Part shown: positions 23,181 through 52,821 of the stretch, piece after piece
Position numbering within the stretch: position 1 is the first letter of the stretch
Layout of the letters: each line of letters begins with the position of its first letter
Source of the DNA: Micromussa lordhowensis
Taxonomy: Eukaryota; Cnidaria; Anthozoa; Scleractinia; Lobophylliidae
Assembly (NCBI GenBank): GCA_964020085.1
Contig: OZ026606.1
Coordinates: 23,513,573-23,577,572, forward strand
DNA: 64,000 bases
Direction of reading: 5' to 3'
Notes under the pieces: generated by a model
What the model saw: the letters and a program-made list of their open reading frames with translations, nothing else
Told to the model about the DNA's origin: nothing
The model's database searches: none
Program-made: the position numbers and the translations under genes

Positions 23181-25817
23181 TCAAAAGCTGACAATCACTT
23201 GCTTTGAAACTGTCACAGACAACTGACCAGTTCTCTTTACAATCATCCACCGAATAATGGAAGACATCAATAGAGCAGAGAAAAACCAATACCACTTCGT
23301 TACAATCCACCACTCCTTTTTAAGAGGATCGACGTAAGCAATCACGTGATCGTCGAACCCGTTGATCACAACTTCTTCCTCGTAGTCCATGTATCTATCC
23401 CGATGTCTATTGCGTGCTTGAAAAGCGTGAGCCAGATTCGTAAATAGATTCTTCGTTGGCTCATCAGCGAAGTGGAATTCCTTCGTCATTTCCATTCTGG
23501 TTAAACTGTAATTTTCTAATCCTACTGGGAGCTCAGTAATGTCAGTCCATCCTGTGAAGCTAGAAGGGGAGAAATAATGAACATAAAAAACTTCCGCACG
23601 TCATCTGCCATGCTCTAAGAGATTATTTTAAGTTGTGGGAAAAAAATCTTGAAGTTGCCATGCTCTAAGAGCTGAGATTATTTTGAGTTGTGGGAAAAAA
23701 ATCTTGAAGGTGCTACAAATTGTACTTTAACTGGTTTCAAGCCTGGGAAGAGAGAGAGAGAGGGATTGTTACTCTCTACAATGGCCTAAACGGGGAGGCT
23801 CCACCCGAGAGGGCTTCAGGTATATGAAAAGGTAGAAAATCTGTCATTCAATTATTTTATGTAGCCTTTAATTACAATATTTTGAAAATACGCATCTTAT
23901 GGCTCTATCATTTAATTCATTTAGGCACTAAATGGAAATAACAAGAAGTTTTCCTTTTCTGGCGGTTTATTCATAACACCGGCCGGCCATGAAAGCATGT
24001 GAAAGGGGTACTTATTTTTCAATAAAAGCTAAAGAAAGATTACCTTTTCTGTCAAAAAGGCATACATTAGTGTAAGGGTGAAACCTCCCCGTATATTTTT
24101 GTATTGTTTCAAGACACATGATAACCTTTTCTACATTTTAAAGGAAAAATAAATCAATCACATCAAAAGCATTTTTTTTTCACTCCATGTCTCTTCTTGA
24201 AACAAAATTTCATGGGAAGGCGCTTCCTCTATTCTATTAGCATATTCAAACTGCTTCAAGCAGTGTTGAAATAAACGTTACGCCACTCTTTCTTTTAATT
24301 GATTTATTGTCTCTATGTTGTAGAATATCTTGAATTCTGGCGGTTTTTTTTTTCCTTATATCCTATTCATGATTTATTTATTTTTTCACGGGCAAGGTTT
24401 GAGTGACAAATTATTGTCCTCGAAAGCAGAGTGAACATTTTGTGCTAAAGTGCCTTGATCACGTTCTGCCGGTTTAATTTTTTCACTTCTATATCAATAT
24501 TCTGAGGTTTTATCCTATCTCTGTTCGGCTTCTTAATATATTTTTGTTTGTTTTGTCTTTCCTCTATAGTTTTTTTTTTTAATGCACATTTTTCAGTAAG
24601 AGGAAGGATATGAAATAAATAATAACCAATTATGTGAGATAATCTCCCAGAGAGCCTTCCAGTCTCTTTTTACACTCACCCGTCACTTCTTTAGAAATTT
24701 ATTTTTTTATTATTATTTTTTGTCTTTTCTTTATGCCGTTTCGCATGGAAAAAAAAACTTATTACATGTAACATTTCTTCTCAAGGTTGGTTCTAGGAGT
24801 TCATCGTAGGAAACTGAGTGCATGCTGATTGCAAAACCGCTATGCTTGAGTAATAAATTTTTAAACAATTGAAATATACAGGCAGATGACGGCATGTATT
24901 TCTTTCGGTGCTCAGCGAGACTTAAAATTGCTCTGGATTAACGATTTCGTAACGAAAAAGTCAACGTCTAAGAACGGAATCGATCAATTTATAAGTACTT
25001 TAAGATTATTTCATCTCATTTCGAGATTGAACTAAACTTATTGTTATTTTTTGTCGGCATATCTGAAAGAGGACCAAACTCATCGTTGATAGAAATCACT
25101 AGCCGGATTGTTTTCAAGTGTCATTTTATGCCCCTAGGTTATAATAATAATAATAATAAAATCACTTATAGAGCGCTGTGTCCACTAATTGCTCAAAGCG
25201 CTGTACAACAATCAATCAACTATAAAAATATAAAAACTGATAGCTATAACAATAAAATTAACTAAACTACTAATAACTAAACATCATAAGCCAATTTAAA
25301 TAAATATGTTTTCAACTGCATTTTAGATGTTGACGTGATATCTTTTCCAGAAGAAAAACAATACTAAAAGCTAGTGTTGAATCCAATGATCTTACCTGAA
25401 CACTTCTGTTTCGTCAAAAGTCACAACTCTCTCCTGATACGTCTCGATTCGTTCTCTGAGTTTCCCTCTCGCATCTCTGTAAGGAATCGTCCTTTGCTTC
25501 TTTTCGTAATGCCATCCAGTTGCTTTGAACGAGATCACAGGCGACTGCTTTCTGATCAAGTCGATGAACTCCATCGCGGATTCTGTCTTTGCTAGACTCA
25601 AATACCGTCTCGTCGCAGAGCGGTAGCATTCCATGAGGTAAAATGCGTATAGCAGAAGAAACAAAACGGCTGGCAGTGCCGCTATGTCGCGTGGCGCGAG
25701 TCCATCGCGTTCTGTTTTATCCCCAAGGGCCCACATGGTGACAACAAAGCACGAGAATGTGAGGATGTTAAGAAATACTGAGCAACAGGGACACTCCTCC
25801 ATCCAGTTGTCAAACAT
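23181..25817 (-). CDS. TMEM151-like multi-pass membrane protein
   Basis: Two exons on the minus strand, 25396-25817 (ATG at 25817) and 23181-23559 (stop at 23181), encode 266 residues. The intron has a GTAAG donor and a TTCTAG acceptor and splits a serine codon. Hydrophobic segments lie at about residues 10-30, 44-62 and 225-245. Between the second and third is a soluble region with features of TMEM151A/B: a SPVISFKATGWHY stretch, a TYQERV stretch and a TGWTDITELP stretch just after the junction. Human TMEM151 proteins are about 450-570 residues, so this homologue is short at the C-terminus. The molecular function of the family is poorly known. I identified it by motif resemblance only. Confidence 0.72.
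23606..23709. repeat. 50-bp tandem duplication in TMEM151-like intron
   Basis: TTGCCATGCTCTAAGAG.. is repeated at 23606 and 23656, each followed by a GTTGTGGGAAAAAAATCTTG stretch. It lies about 50 bases from the splice acceptor of exon 2. Confidence 0.8.
23790..24093. mobile_element. MITE-like element with ACGGGGAGGCT ends (second copy)
   Basis: The left end ACGGGGAGGCTCCACCC and the right end AACCTCCCCGTA are inverted relative to each other. The internal sequence resembles 20801-21141 only in part. It lies in the intron of the TMEM151-like gene. Confidence 0.5.
25140..25260. repeat. (ATA)n plus dispersed repeat fragment
   Basis: An ATA microsatellite is followed by a CACTTATAGAGCGCT..CAAAGCGCTGTACAA motif. 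That pattern resembles a repeat widespread in invertebrate genomes. It is intronic in the TMEM151-like gene. The class is uncertain. Confidence 0.35.
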
Positions 25818-26103
25818 GGCTCTATAATACTAGGGATACAATTTTAAGAACAACGTGTACAGTACAGTGCGTTTCAATAATCAGGATATATGTGCGATGT
25901 GTAACGCCCCAGTGCATATGCTAACCGATTAATAGCGTTGCTTGAGATCCATTGGTGGACTTCCACTTGTCGGTTTGATAGCGACATTTGTTGCCCAATC
26001 AATCTGAAAGCGCTTTCAGTTATCACAATACGCTGAATGCATCACATCATTTATCGACTCAGTCTAAACACGTAGATCAACTCGTTCTGAGTTTAGTGCT
26101 TAA
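25818..26103. other. Upstream region of the TMEM151-like gene
   Basis: This is the presumed 5' untranslated and promoter region for the minus-strand gene starting at 25817. I see no convincing TATA box or other defined element. Confidence 0.35.
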
Positions 26104-26393
26104 GACTTCCGCTGCGGATATTTAATGAAACTTTCCACATTGTACCGCTCCAAATAAGGGCTTTTCATTAATTAACGCCAAAGTGTTTTCTGGAGAGTTT
26201 GCAGTGTTTTGGTTTTTGTATCCACTCTCGAGCTCCTAGAAAGCATTAGACTTCCGCGCGGATATTTAATGAAACTTTCCACATTGTACCGCTCCAAATA
26301 AGGGCTTTTCATTAATTAATGCCAGAGTATTTTCTGGAGAGTTTGCAGTGTTTTGATTTTTGTATCCACTCTCGAGCTCCTAGAAAGCATTAG
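26104..26393. repeat. 145-bp tandem duplication
   Basis: Two adjacent units begin GACTTCCGC at 26104 and 26249 and end with CTCGAGCTCCTAGAAAGCAT. They differ at only a few positions, so the duplication is recent. Confidence 0.85.
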
Positions 26394-27056
26394 ACGCTAG
26401 CAGGGTCTCGGGGTATCGTGGTATCGAGCCAAGAATTGCAAACAAAAAAAAAATTGAGATTCAAAAGGTCAAATCTCTCGTCTTCATTTACATTGTAGAC
26501 GAATAGCGTTTGGCTGTGTTCCCGGTAAGCTACTGTTTACATGAGCTGAAAGGCCCCTCGAAAATGGAAGACAAAACAATCTAAGAGTATTCCAAATGCG
26601 TTAATAGCATGGTTTGTTGCCTTTTAAAGAGAGTAGGTGCTAAAGTGTCGATTTTGAGGGACTTGCAGCATAGGTTTTAAACAGAGACAATTTGTTCTTG
26701 ATCCAGGGCGTTTTTATCTCATATGCTATATGGCCTTGGCCATATCTTTGGTAAGATATGCGGTCATCAAACGAATAATGAATAAAGCGAAAATGATAGT
26801 TGCTTAGACTAGCGATGATAATCTGATAAAAAAACACTGCCGTTTTTATGTTTTTAGATAGAAATTCCAGGCCCTCTTATATTTCTCTCTTTCTCCGAAA
26901 CGATATTCAGCTTTTGCGTCTTACTTCTTTTGCTTCCTTTTTTTCGTACATGCCATGTGCGTTGATGTGCGCTTATTTAATTGGATACAAAAAGAGGTTT
27001 GCGTTATCTACTTCAAACCGCATATAAGCATAAAATAAAAATGAGAAGTAAAATAA

Positions 27057-27098
<42 letters not shown>

Positions 27099-29524
27099 TA
27101 ATAATAATAATGATAATAATAATAATAGTAATAATAACGCCTTGGGGGATAGCGATAAACATAAAAGGTAAACTAATACACACGTGTTTTCTTTTCTTTC
27201 ACTTTTTCGTTTATTGTTTTGCTTTCCAAATTAAATGGATGAAAGGCAGACATATTTGTTTTTAGACATACCCAGTTACCAGATATCAAGATTGTCAGCT
27301 TTTTATTTTTATCACGTCCGTTGCACATGAGTAGGTACGAAAGCAGTAGGCAGTATAAGGATAACATAGCTGTATATTTTCCCTAGCAGCAGCTAGGCCC
27401 TACAGAATATTATATTTGTCACTTGTCAGTATGCTTTCATAGGTTTTTCCTCCTCGGCACAATAATTGGAGTTCTGACTATCACAAAGTATTTGTATTAG
27501 GCTTTTATAAAATCAGGAAGTAATATTTCTTAATTTATGGCAAAAAACATCCATTGCGCATAATGTAAAGTAATCTTGAGTTTAATGATTTTCCTGAACA
27601 TATACACAAGAATTAGTTTATATGGTCTTTCATTTCCATTCCATTTTCCCGAAATAGATCCCAATCATTGTTAAAACTCCATCATTTGCTTACTATATGT
27701 TTTTGCAGCAAGATTAAACCATTTAATGTTGGGTTACCTATCACGACACCATATAAGGTATTTTTGAACTGCAAAAACTCGTATTAAATGACCATCTGTA
27801 GGTAGCCTTTAATAATGAGATAAATGTGAGTACATGTCAGATACGACTCACCGGCTCGGTGACAAAGGAATTACCACAGGTAAATAACTCACTGTACATT
27901 TTCTTGAGTGCCAATTAGCAGCGTTATTGGATAAAAAAAGCTGCTGGTTTTTCAAATAATTTTTAGACAAATTCAGAAGTAGGATAATCCACAATGTGGG
28001 GCATTCATTTTATCCCGCCACAAATCTCGGATGCGGCCTTTTTTTCTCGGTGTTATTTTTCTTCATAAGGCGTGTTGTTTTCCAGTTATAATCACTTTGA
28101 ATGCTTTATTTATGAAACAAATATAAAACTACCTTTGCTTTAATTTAAAGTCAGGTAATATATGACAGCTGAAACCAAAAGGCGTCTTTCGCTACTATCT
28201 CATCGTGCCGTCAACTTTAACACTTTCATTTCACTCTAGTAGTCTGGTCGATTTCATTTCGATTCCGATTTATCTCTTTTTTTCCCTTCTTCCTTTGAGT
28301 GTATCAGATTGGGGAATAGGCTAGGGAATGTTTAGTTTAAATCCACAAAACAAACCCCAGCCGCAAACCATAGTATAATGAAGTCATTTCAACAAGAGAA
28401 AACCACAATACGATTTACTAAACTTCTTCAAATTAGTCTAATAAGTATGCTCTTTGCTGTTTCTCACGGCCTTATACGTCCTTACTCGTGCTTAATCAAA
28501 ACAGCTTTCGGAACTGACCATTTTTCTCTTTAATGGAAACGTGTTGTTCCTATTCATAAGCTTAAATGAAGCTTTAAAATTGTTTGCTTCTCACTATGGA
28601 CTGGGTTAATGAAAACATGTCATACACGCTGCATGTCAATCGAAATTCACGCCAAAAAAAGCCACAATTTGAATAATTTTTAGACACTTTCAGAGTTAAA
28701 ATCTTGTATGATGTACAATTGGCCTACGTAGAGCTTAATATCCAATACACTAGGCAAAAAGGCATCTTAAGTTTAAAATACTGGTCCGGGTTTTAATACC
28801 GACGTGCTGCAATCTACATTCACTGGTGAGGTAAAACAACACTTACTGTATAGTTGAAATGCTTTTCTCTGGGAAAACACTTCTCAACAAGTAACCCGAC
28901 TCCACTGAAGATTTTAATGGGGCCCCCAATTTGAATTGCAAAAACATATACGAACTAGTTTGCATAATTAGTCCTTATGCGGCTATTCAACCCTGGAATA
29001 TGTTTTTTTTTTCTGGTATTTCGAATCATACCAGAAACAACCTTATGAAACAGTATTGCAAACGTCAGTACGTATTAGCTAAGATCTGCACAAGTTTTAA
29101 AACCTCCCAGCTTTGTTTTCGTCGAAATGAATGAATATGTAGTCTAAAAATGCTATTCTTATCTCGTGAAGGCCACATGTCTATCCAATCTACGCTGAAT
29201 TAAGGTGACAGCGGTGGTTAAAACTCAGATTGGTTCTCGACAAAAAGATAAAGGCTTCCGCCGATAGCATTGTGAAAAATGACAACTCTTTAACATACAT
29301 ATGACACACGAATAATCGTCATTAATTGGACATCTGCTCTAGGAGTAACAACATAAAACGAACAGTCAGGCTTATTTCAGTTTATAAAGGTAAGCGTTCA
29401 CCGAAAAACACGCCTAATTTGGGCTTGCTGTTTCGGTTTCGACGGTATTTTTGCGAGCGCCCTTTGGGTTTGCTTTTCTTTAGTTTCGATCTAATTATCT
29501 ATTTTTGAAACGGCTGGAATCTAA
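26394..29524. other. Spacer upstream of the GPCR gene
   Basis: No exon is recognised. A trinucleotide microsatellite lies within it. The region just before 29525 is the likely leader and promoter of the GPCR, but no defined motif stands out. Confidence 0.4.
27050..27138. repeat. (AAT)n microsatellite
   Basis: About 90 bases of AATAAT repeats with occasional G interruptions. It is probably length-variable between individuals. Confidence 0.9.
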
Positions 29525-30541
29525 ATGTCTGAGCATAACAAAGGACATCCCTCACTGGAGAGGTATGTGACTCTCCTTGCGGAAAGACAAACTGGGGTGG
29601 TGGTCATAGAAGCGTTGGTCTGCGCTGTCTTAATCCTAGCAGCTTTGGTTGGAAATTCCTTAGTGCTATGGATGGTGTGCAAAAACAAAAATCTTCGAAC
29701 AATTCCCAATTTGTTCATCGTCTCGCTGGCGGTAGCTGATGTCGGAATGGCTACAATTTGCCAGCCGCCATGCCTTACAGTTCTCGTGGCGGGAAAGCGC
29801 ACTTACGGAAATTTCGTCTGCCAACTACAAGGATATGTGGTCGCCATGCTCTCATGCGTCTCGCTCTTGACGTTAACCTTGGTAGCCGTGAATCGGTACT
29901 TCTTGATCGTGCGCCCAAAGCACTACCAAAAGTATTTCACCGCTAAACGCACTCGGTGGATGATCTTGGCGATTTGGATTCTGTCAATGTTGGAGCCGCT
30001 GCCTTATCTTTGCTCCAATCACCGTTACGTTTATCACGCGGGGAAGTTCTTTTGCTTTCAAGTCGTCGAAGTCGACTTTTTCACCTTGCTGGGGTACGTC
30101 TTCGTTGCCATTCCCACGGTCGTACTCTCATTTTGTTACTACAACGTTTTTAAGGCCCTGAAAGAGCACAAAAAGCGGCTTTATAGCATGAGACGCCGAG
30201 AGGACCAGCCGACCACTGTGAAAATCACCATTGAAGACATCAACGTCACGAAAACCTTATTCCTCACCGTATGCGGATTCCTCGTCTGCTGGACACCGAT
30301 TGCGATCGTCGATTTCATCGGGTTTGGTCAAGGGAGCTGGAACCTTCCTCGCGAGATGTACGTCATGTACACATTTTTGGGTCAGCTAAGCACAGTGATT
30401 AACCCTGTCATTTATGGTGTAATGAACAAAACATTTAGAGACGAATACAGGAAACTGTTCAAGTGGAGCGATGGGGCGGACATTACACAAGATTCCGAGG
30501 AGACTCCTCACACTCAGGAGAGTAAGTGCTCTGTCCTTTAG
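29525..30541 (+). CDS. Class A GPCR, melatonin-receptor-like, intronless
   Basis: The gene is a single exon of 338 codons. An in-frame TAA directly precedes the ATG, which fixes the start. Seven hydrophobic helices are visible with rhodopsin-family landmarks: GN at 43-44 (TM1), LAVAD ending at Asp72 (TM2), Cys99 at the start of TM3, Asn-Arg-Tyr 123-125 in place of DRY, CWTP at 255-258 (TM6) and NPVIY at 293-297 (TM7), followed by a basic helix-8 region. NRY is typical of melatonin receptors, although they have NAxxY rather than the NPxxY seen here. The protein should sit in the plasma membrane and signal through G proteins. The ligand is unknown; cnidarians have many such orphan receptors. 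The C-terminus, CSVL, fits a class I PDZ-binding motif and also a CaaX pattern. Confidence 0.93.
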   Translation: MSEHNKGHPSLERYVTLLAERQTGVVVIEALVCAVLILAALVGNSLVLWMVCKNKNLRTIPNLFIVSLAVADVGMATICQPPCLTVLVAGKRTYGNFVCQLQGYVVAMLSCVSLLTLTLVAVNRYFLIVRPKHYQKYFTAKRTRWMILAIWILSMLEPLPYLCSNHRYVYHAGKFFCFQVVEVDFFTLLGYVFVAIPTVVLSFCYYNVFKALKEHKKRLYSMRRREDQPTTVKITIEDINVTKTLFLTVCGFLVCWTPIAIVDFIGFGQGSWNLPREMYVMYTFLGQLSTVINPVIYGVMNKTFRDEYRKLFKWSDGADITQDSEETPHTQESKCSVL

Positions 30542-30939
30542 AATAGATGACATTTCAACCACCTGTCTTTTTGCTTTGTTTTAGGCAAAATGGAACGCTT
30601 TACTAAACCTGCGGAATGAATCAAGTAGTTCACTTAGTTAAGAAGGATTTAAGCGATCGAAACTCATTCACCATCGTTTCTCGTGACTGAGCGTGAAGTG
30701 TTTACCGAAATTCCACACGTACTTACTGCACACTTACACCGTCACCAGAATAAACGTTTGTAAAGAAATCCAGATAAAAATTCACTAAAATAGTCAAGGT
30801 ACTAGTCTTGAATTGAAGGGAAAATAGTCAAAAGTACCGCGAAGAAAGGAGATTTCTCTTTTTCCCTAAAAGTATGGTTAATTTGTACCCATATTCTGTC
30901 ACAATGTTTCAAACAACTCCGCAATATTTCAATAACGTG
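30542..30939 (+). other. 3' flank of the GPCR gene with candidate poly(A) signal
   Basis: AATAAA occurs at 30749-30754, about 210 bases after the stop codon. It is a plausible polyadenylation signal. Nothing else is recognised here. Confidence 0.4.
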
Positions 30940-31357
30940 TTAAGGTGGGGGTACACATGAAAGCCGTATTTTGGCTGGGTAGTATGTTTTTTATGCAAAT
31001 ATCTCGTTGACGTTTCAAGCAATCAAGAATCTCTATGCTCATTTCACATATCTATGTTTTGGGTTGTTTTGTAAATTTTTTGGTGATTTTTAGGTATATT
31101 TGGAGAGAAATAGTTTTTCTTAAAGGATTAGTAAAATTGATGGAAATAGGAAATTTGGAAGATTTGGTGTTGTTTTAAAATTAGAGTTTGAAATTAAAAA
31201 TTGGTTCATACACTCCAAACAGTTGCCCAACAACCTGGGGTGCCATTGTGCGGTCAGGCAACTGTCTGGTGGTGTTCCATAACCCTTTTTTTTCCCTTTC
31301 AACCTCTCTTTAAACTTACCAAAATTTCACTTAAATTCACGTGTACCCCCGCCTTAA
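30940..31357. mobile_element. TTAA-flanked MITE, family GGYGGGGGTA, copy 1 (418 bp)
   Basis: TTAA lies at 30940-30943 and 31354-31357. The ends GGTGGGGGTACACATGAA and TTCACGTGTACCCCCGCC are inverted repeats. The internal sequence matches 34746-35163 throughout with many substitutions, including a CAACCTGGGG motif followed by CAACTGTCTGGT. There is no coding frame. Confidence 0.85.
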
Positions 31358-34300
31358 ATGAGGTGTATTAACCTGAACTACAAAACAAAAAAATTGCTAT
31401 TCTCAAACTGTCTTGAAAAAAAAATCCATCATAGTTCACCGCGCTCCATAATCTCAAGTTGTTGTGAGGTCTAGTGGCCTGTAGAACATGCTAGGGAGTT
31501 TACGAAAACCACCACAGCAACGGCAACGCGAACGTCGCTAAACGGCAAAAGGTTTAATGAGCAGAACAATGGCTCAGCACGCTCGTTACAATTCTTAGTA
31601 CATTTCTTTGCTGTCCACTGCAAACCAACAACGTGAAATGACCAAATTCTGCGTTGTCCGTAGAACGTGAACCATAAGGGCTAATTTTGTTGCTTTTATT
31701 TCAAATGTTTTGCCTTGTCCCAGATTCAGTTTCGTTATAGTTTGGACACTGAGAAACAAAGGAAAATGACTTCAGAGAGTATCGCGAGATGCGTAGGTAA
31801 AATATAAAATCATTCTTTTTAATCGACGTTGTCCTCGGCGTCGCGTCCTGGTTTCGTAAACTCCCTGCTGTTTAGTGAGCGACAGTACAGTTTTGATATA
31901 CGAGCACGTGATACACGAGAGTGAAACTTGTGGCCATTGCAATTGTATCACATGTATACCTCAATTTTTCCAGTTTAGTAATGTGTGTACATGTATGTCT
32001 GATTGTAATAATAAATTGAGTAACGTAAGCAAGTTGTAAAAGGGTATTGATTTGATTCTCTTTTTATATGTTTTCGAACAACCAAAACTCAACACAAGTA
32101 CAAAACGCATGAAACGTGAGCGAGCGAGTCACAATTAATTTCAGTGTTTCTACAGTTGATTGAACATAGTGGCCGTCCTTTTCGGCTTAAGAATTGATAA
32201 CTTATAGTGGTAATGTAACACCAGATCAAATATGAATTACTTTCTTCGCTCAAGTAGTGAAAACCACTCGTCAAAGCTATAGCAGGATCAGATATTTTTT
32301 TGTGATTATTCAAGACCGGATTGCACAGAGCCTGTCAAGACCGCAATCAATCATCGATTGCGCCAAATGTTTGGGTTTGAAAATTTCCCCAACTGGTGAA
32401 AGGTATCATATGTTTCAATGTCTAAAATTGGAAACGACTGAGGAAAACATGTTTTAGTGGTAAAGAATTACAAGTAGGAGGATTGCTGCATTAAAAAAGT
32501 GTAATAGTAATAATAAAGCAACACTGTTTTGCCATTAAAAACAATGCAATCTGTCAAAACAGATCATTTCTTTTTTTTTCAAATAGAAGAAATATGTTAT
32601 CTGCTATGCTTCATAAATACAATCAAACTGTATTCTACAAAGCATGTCAATATTTCCCTACCAAAGCTTGTGATCACACATAGTTATATATATGCACAAG
32701 CGTAACGGCTAACGCTTTTGGCTTTGATTTTAAATTATTACATACACATTCTTGCTCACTACTAGTGGTGTCCATCCATCTTGGCAAGAGATGAAGTATG
32801 GATTAATTTTCTCACAGGGCTATTTGCATCTAAGTGGTCATACACCTGTAACATAATATAACGCTTGTAGATTTTTATTAAATGGCAATAGAGTCTATCA
32901 GAGTAGTGAAGCGAAAGAAGTCTATTCGCAAAAGATGAATAGGATATTGCTGTGTTACCCGTACAGTAGTTGTGGGCAAATACTGTATACAAACCGTAGC
33001 AATAAGGATTGGACTAATATCATACTACGTCATATTACATTTTAGCTGTAACTTTTCAACTTCTTTATTATTGCACACTATTTAAAGAGTTAATTTACAG
33101 GACGACAATAAAATAGAAAAAGAAAAAAGAAATATATGTTACATGTGGCTATTGAAAGAGTAAAAGGAGAACATTTGCGTGGTAAACAGAGTAACCATTG
33201 TTAAGCTAAATGCGGGAGAACGTTGCAGAAGAATAAATTACTAAGAACACATTACTGGAAATGTATTACTGAAAATAGTGGTTGAAGTATAATGATATTT
33301 TCAGCAGCCAAGATTTAAGAGCCATTTCTCGTGTTTTCCGATGCGGTTTTAAGGAGTTGCTTTTAGGCGTTATTGTTGACTCATGACATGGTCAGTTTCT
33401 AATGGGCGCCATTACATTTCGTTTACAAAATGCATTATTTTTTGGTCAGATAAACCAGTTTGAGTGTCAAGAAAAAGTAAATTCAACATTATTTCAAGCG
33501 TTGTAGTGTGAGCATACCTTGGTACATTGCATATGATTGTTTGTCTTACTTGCAATTGCAAGAATACTTTTCCACGTGAAAATAAAAAAAGAAGCAAAAA
33601 AGAAATATATGTTTCGCGCCGCACCCCAAGTAACTGAACGCCTGGAAGAGGCTATATCCCAGAAAGAAAGATCGACAAACAATCACTTTAAACTTTAATG
33701 ACTTTAAAAGGTGTCATTTAAGAGTCACAGTATTGTAACTGAATACTGATTACACGAAATAAAACTCTCAATCTCAGTTACCTTGAATGTCATCCTTTTG
33801 TAATAACATTGTGACCCATACATTTAGTTTACATACCGCATACATTGCAAATTTATAGACTATATTATTGTGTCTTGTTGTTAATACTGTTGCTTTTAAA
33901 TTAATTTCTTTATGGAGGTCGTGACTTTCTTACTGATTACGAGAGTACAAGTACGTCAAGAAAAAACTGCTGTGACGTCGCTATTGACAGGGTGTGCAAC
34001 AGGTGCATCGGCTCAAATAATTCGGGAAACGTAAGAAATATGTTGAGGTAACCTCCCTCTCGTCTTTGCATTCTTGTCTTGCGATATTTTTTTTCCTAAG
34101 GCCCGGTTCATACGTCGCATTTCCTCCGTATGGAATTCAATTAAGCGAATTAAATTCGGAAATTCAACGTCTAAATCGGCTGTGCGTTTCTGTCACGCTC
34201 AACGGGTCTTATCCGACAGAAATGCGACACCGATTCAAACGGTCGAATTCATACGTGTAAAATCTAATACATTCATAATGTTAATGTGTTGAGCATGCGT

Positions 34301-34745
34301 AAATTCGGTGCACTCCATGCTGTCTGGCCTAATACACGTAACATGTGGTTATATTCACTGCGACTTGATTTAGTTCCTCGTGCTCTGCCGCAAAACTTAA
34401 TTTATGGTCATGATAATTAGAAACCCTCAAAAAAGATAAATATAACTTAAAAAACTCAAATAAGATAAATAGAACCTTACACAAAAACAACTTACCCTGA
34501 ACGGTATATAACGCATTGATATTGCAAAAAGTAAGGTTTGAAACCTCATTCCCTATATTTATATATATATCTCATACTTTACCAAATGGTCTTGTTATGG
34601 TTATATATACCGACCACTTTTATAAATCTTTACTATATATTCATAATGGCTGATGATGATGTTTGAAACATCGAAACATGTTCCGAAAACTGAAAAGCGT
34701 TGTTGTGTTTTTAAAGTTAATATCTCATACTCCATTAAAGACCTC
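31358..34745. other. Spacer between GPCR and P450 genes, part 1
   Basis: This is AT-rich sequence with only short ORFs and no domain or splice structure that I recognise. Confidence 0.4.
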
Positions 34746-35163
34746 TTAAGGCGGGGGTAAACGTGAAGGCTGTTTTGAGGTCGCTTAACACGGCCTTTCT
34801 GCCAATATCTCGGTCACGTTTCAAGCAACACTAAATCTCTCTGCTTATCTTATTAACCACTGTTTGGCGGTTTTGTGTAAATTTTTGGGTAATTTTTGGG
34901 CATTTTGGGAAAGAGAGTTTTTTTTCTCAAAGGATAGGTTAAATTGAGGAAAATATGAAATGTTGAAGATTTGATGGATTTGGAAAATCGAAATTTGAAG
35001 TGAAGAATTAGTAGACGGATACCAAACAGTCCCCTAGCAACCTGGGGCTCTCTTTTGCGGGGGTCAACTGTCTGGTAGTGTTTCCAACCCATCTTAATCC
35101 TAACAATTGCCTTTTTTATATCACTTCAAATTTCACGCCTATTCATGTTTACCCCCGCCTTAA
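34746..35163. mobile_element. TTAA-flanked MITE, family GGYGGGGGTA, copy 2 (418 bp)
   Basis: TTAA lies at 34746-34749 and 35160-35163. The ends GGCGGGGGTAAACGTGAA and TTCATGTTTACCCCCGCC are inverted. The length is exactly that of the copy at 30940-31357 despite divergence, which supports a defined element boundary. Confidence 0.85.
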
Positions 35164-35756
35164 TCACTGCCGGGCAAAGAATAGAAAATTGGGTTGCACG
35201 ATTTAATGTGACAGATATTGGAAACACGTCGCGACGAGCGAGGTGGTTGGTAAAAAGCTGGGTATATGACTTACGACCTCGCAACTAAACGAAAGATTCA
35301 CAAGGCCTAAATTAATGTGCTATAAATAGGTCCTTAGGCTCAATTCACTGGGGCGATGAGCAATCTCTTAGCACTACGTAATTACCACAGGAAGAATATT
35401 TTGTCGCTGAAGACCTTTTTAAGTGCCCTTTCACATAGACATAATAAATAACAATAGTACTTTCCGTTTCGTAGCTTTCTAATCGAGACATCCCGTTGGT
35501 CGCAAAGGAATGCCTGCTTACGAGACAAAATAATTATCTACCTGTACGTCGTATCTCTCTCTCTCTCTCGACAGTTAACAATTGACATATTCGAGCGCTT
35601 GTTACTGTTACATTTCACAAGTACACCCTTGTCTGTGTTTCTGTCCAACTATGCTATATTTACTTTATACACCACGTTAAGGTTTCTATGAGCTACTGTG
35701 TAATACTCGTTGGCCTGCCCTTCGAACCTCATTGGCAAGTGTGGATTCAGATGTTC
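35164..35756. other. 3' flank of the P450 gene
   Basis: This should hold the 3' untranslated region of the minus-strand P450 gene. A TC microsatellite lies near 35555-35570. No clear polyadenylation signal was selected. Confidence 0.4.

Positions 35757-52821
<17,065 letters not shown>

Noticed and set aside
26981..27265. 94-codon plus-strand ORF
   Set aside because: It is largely an isoleucine run translated from the AAT microsatellite.
29521..29802. Minus-strand ORF overlapping the GPCR
   Set aside because: Antisense shadow of a well-supported receptor gene.
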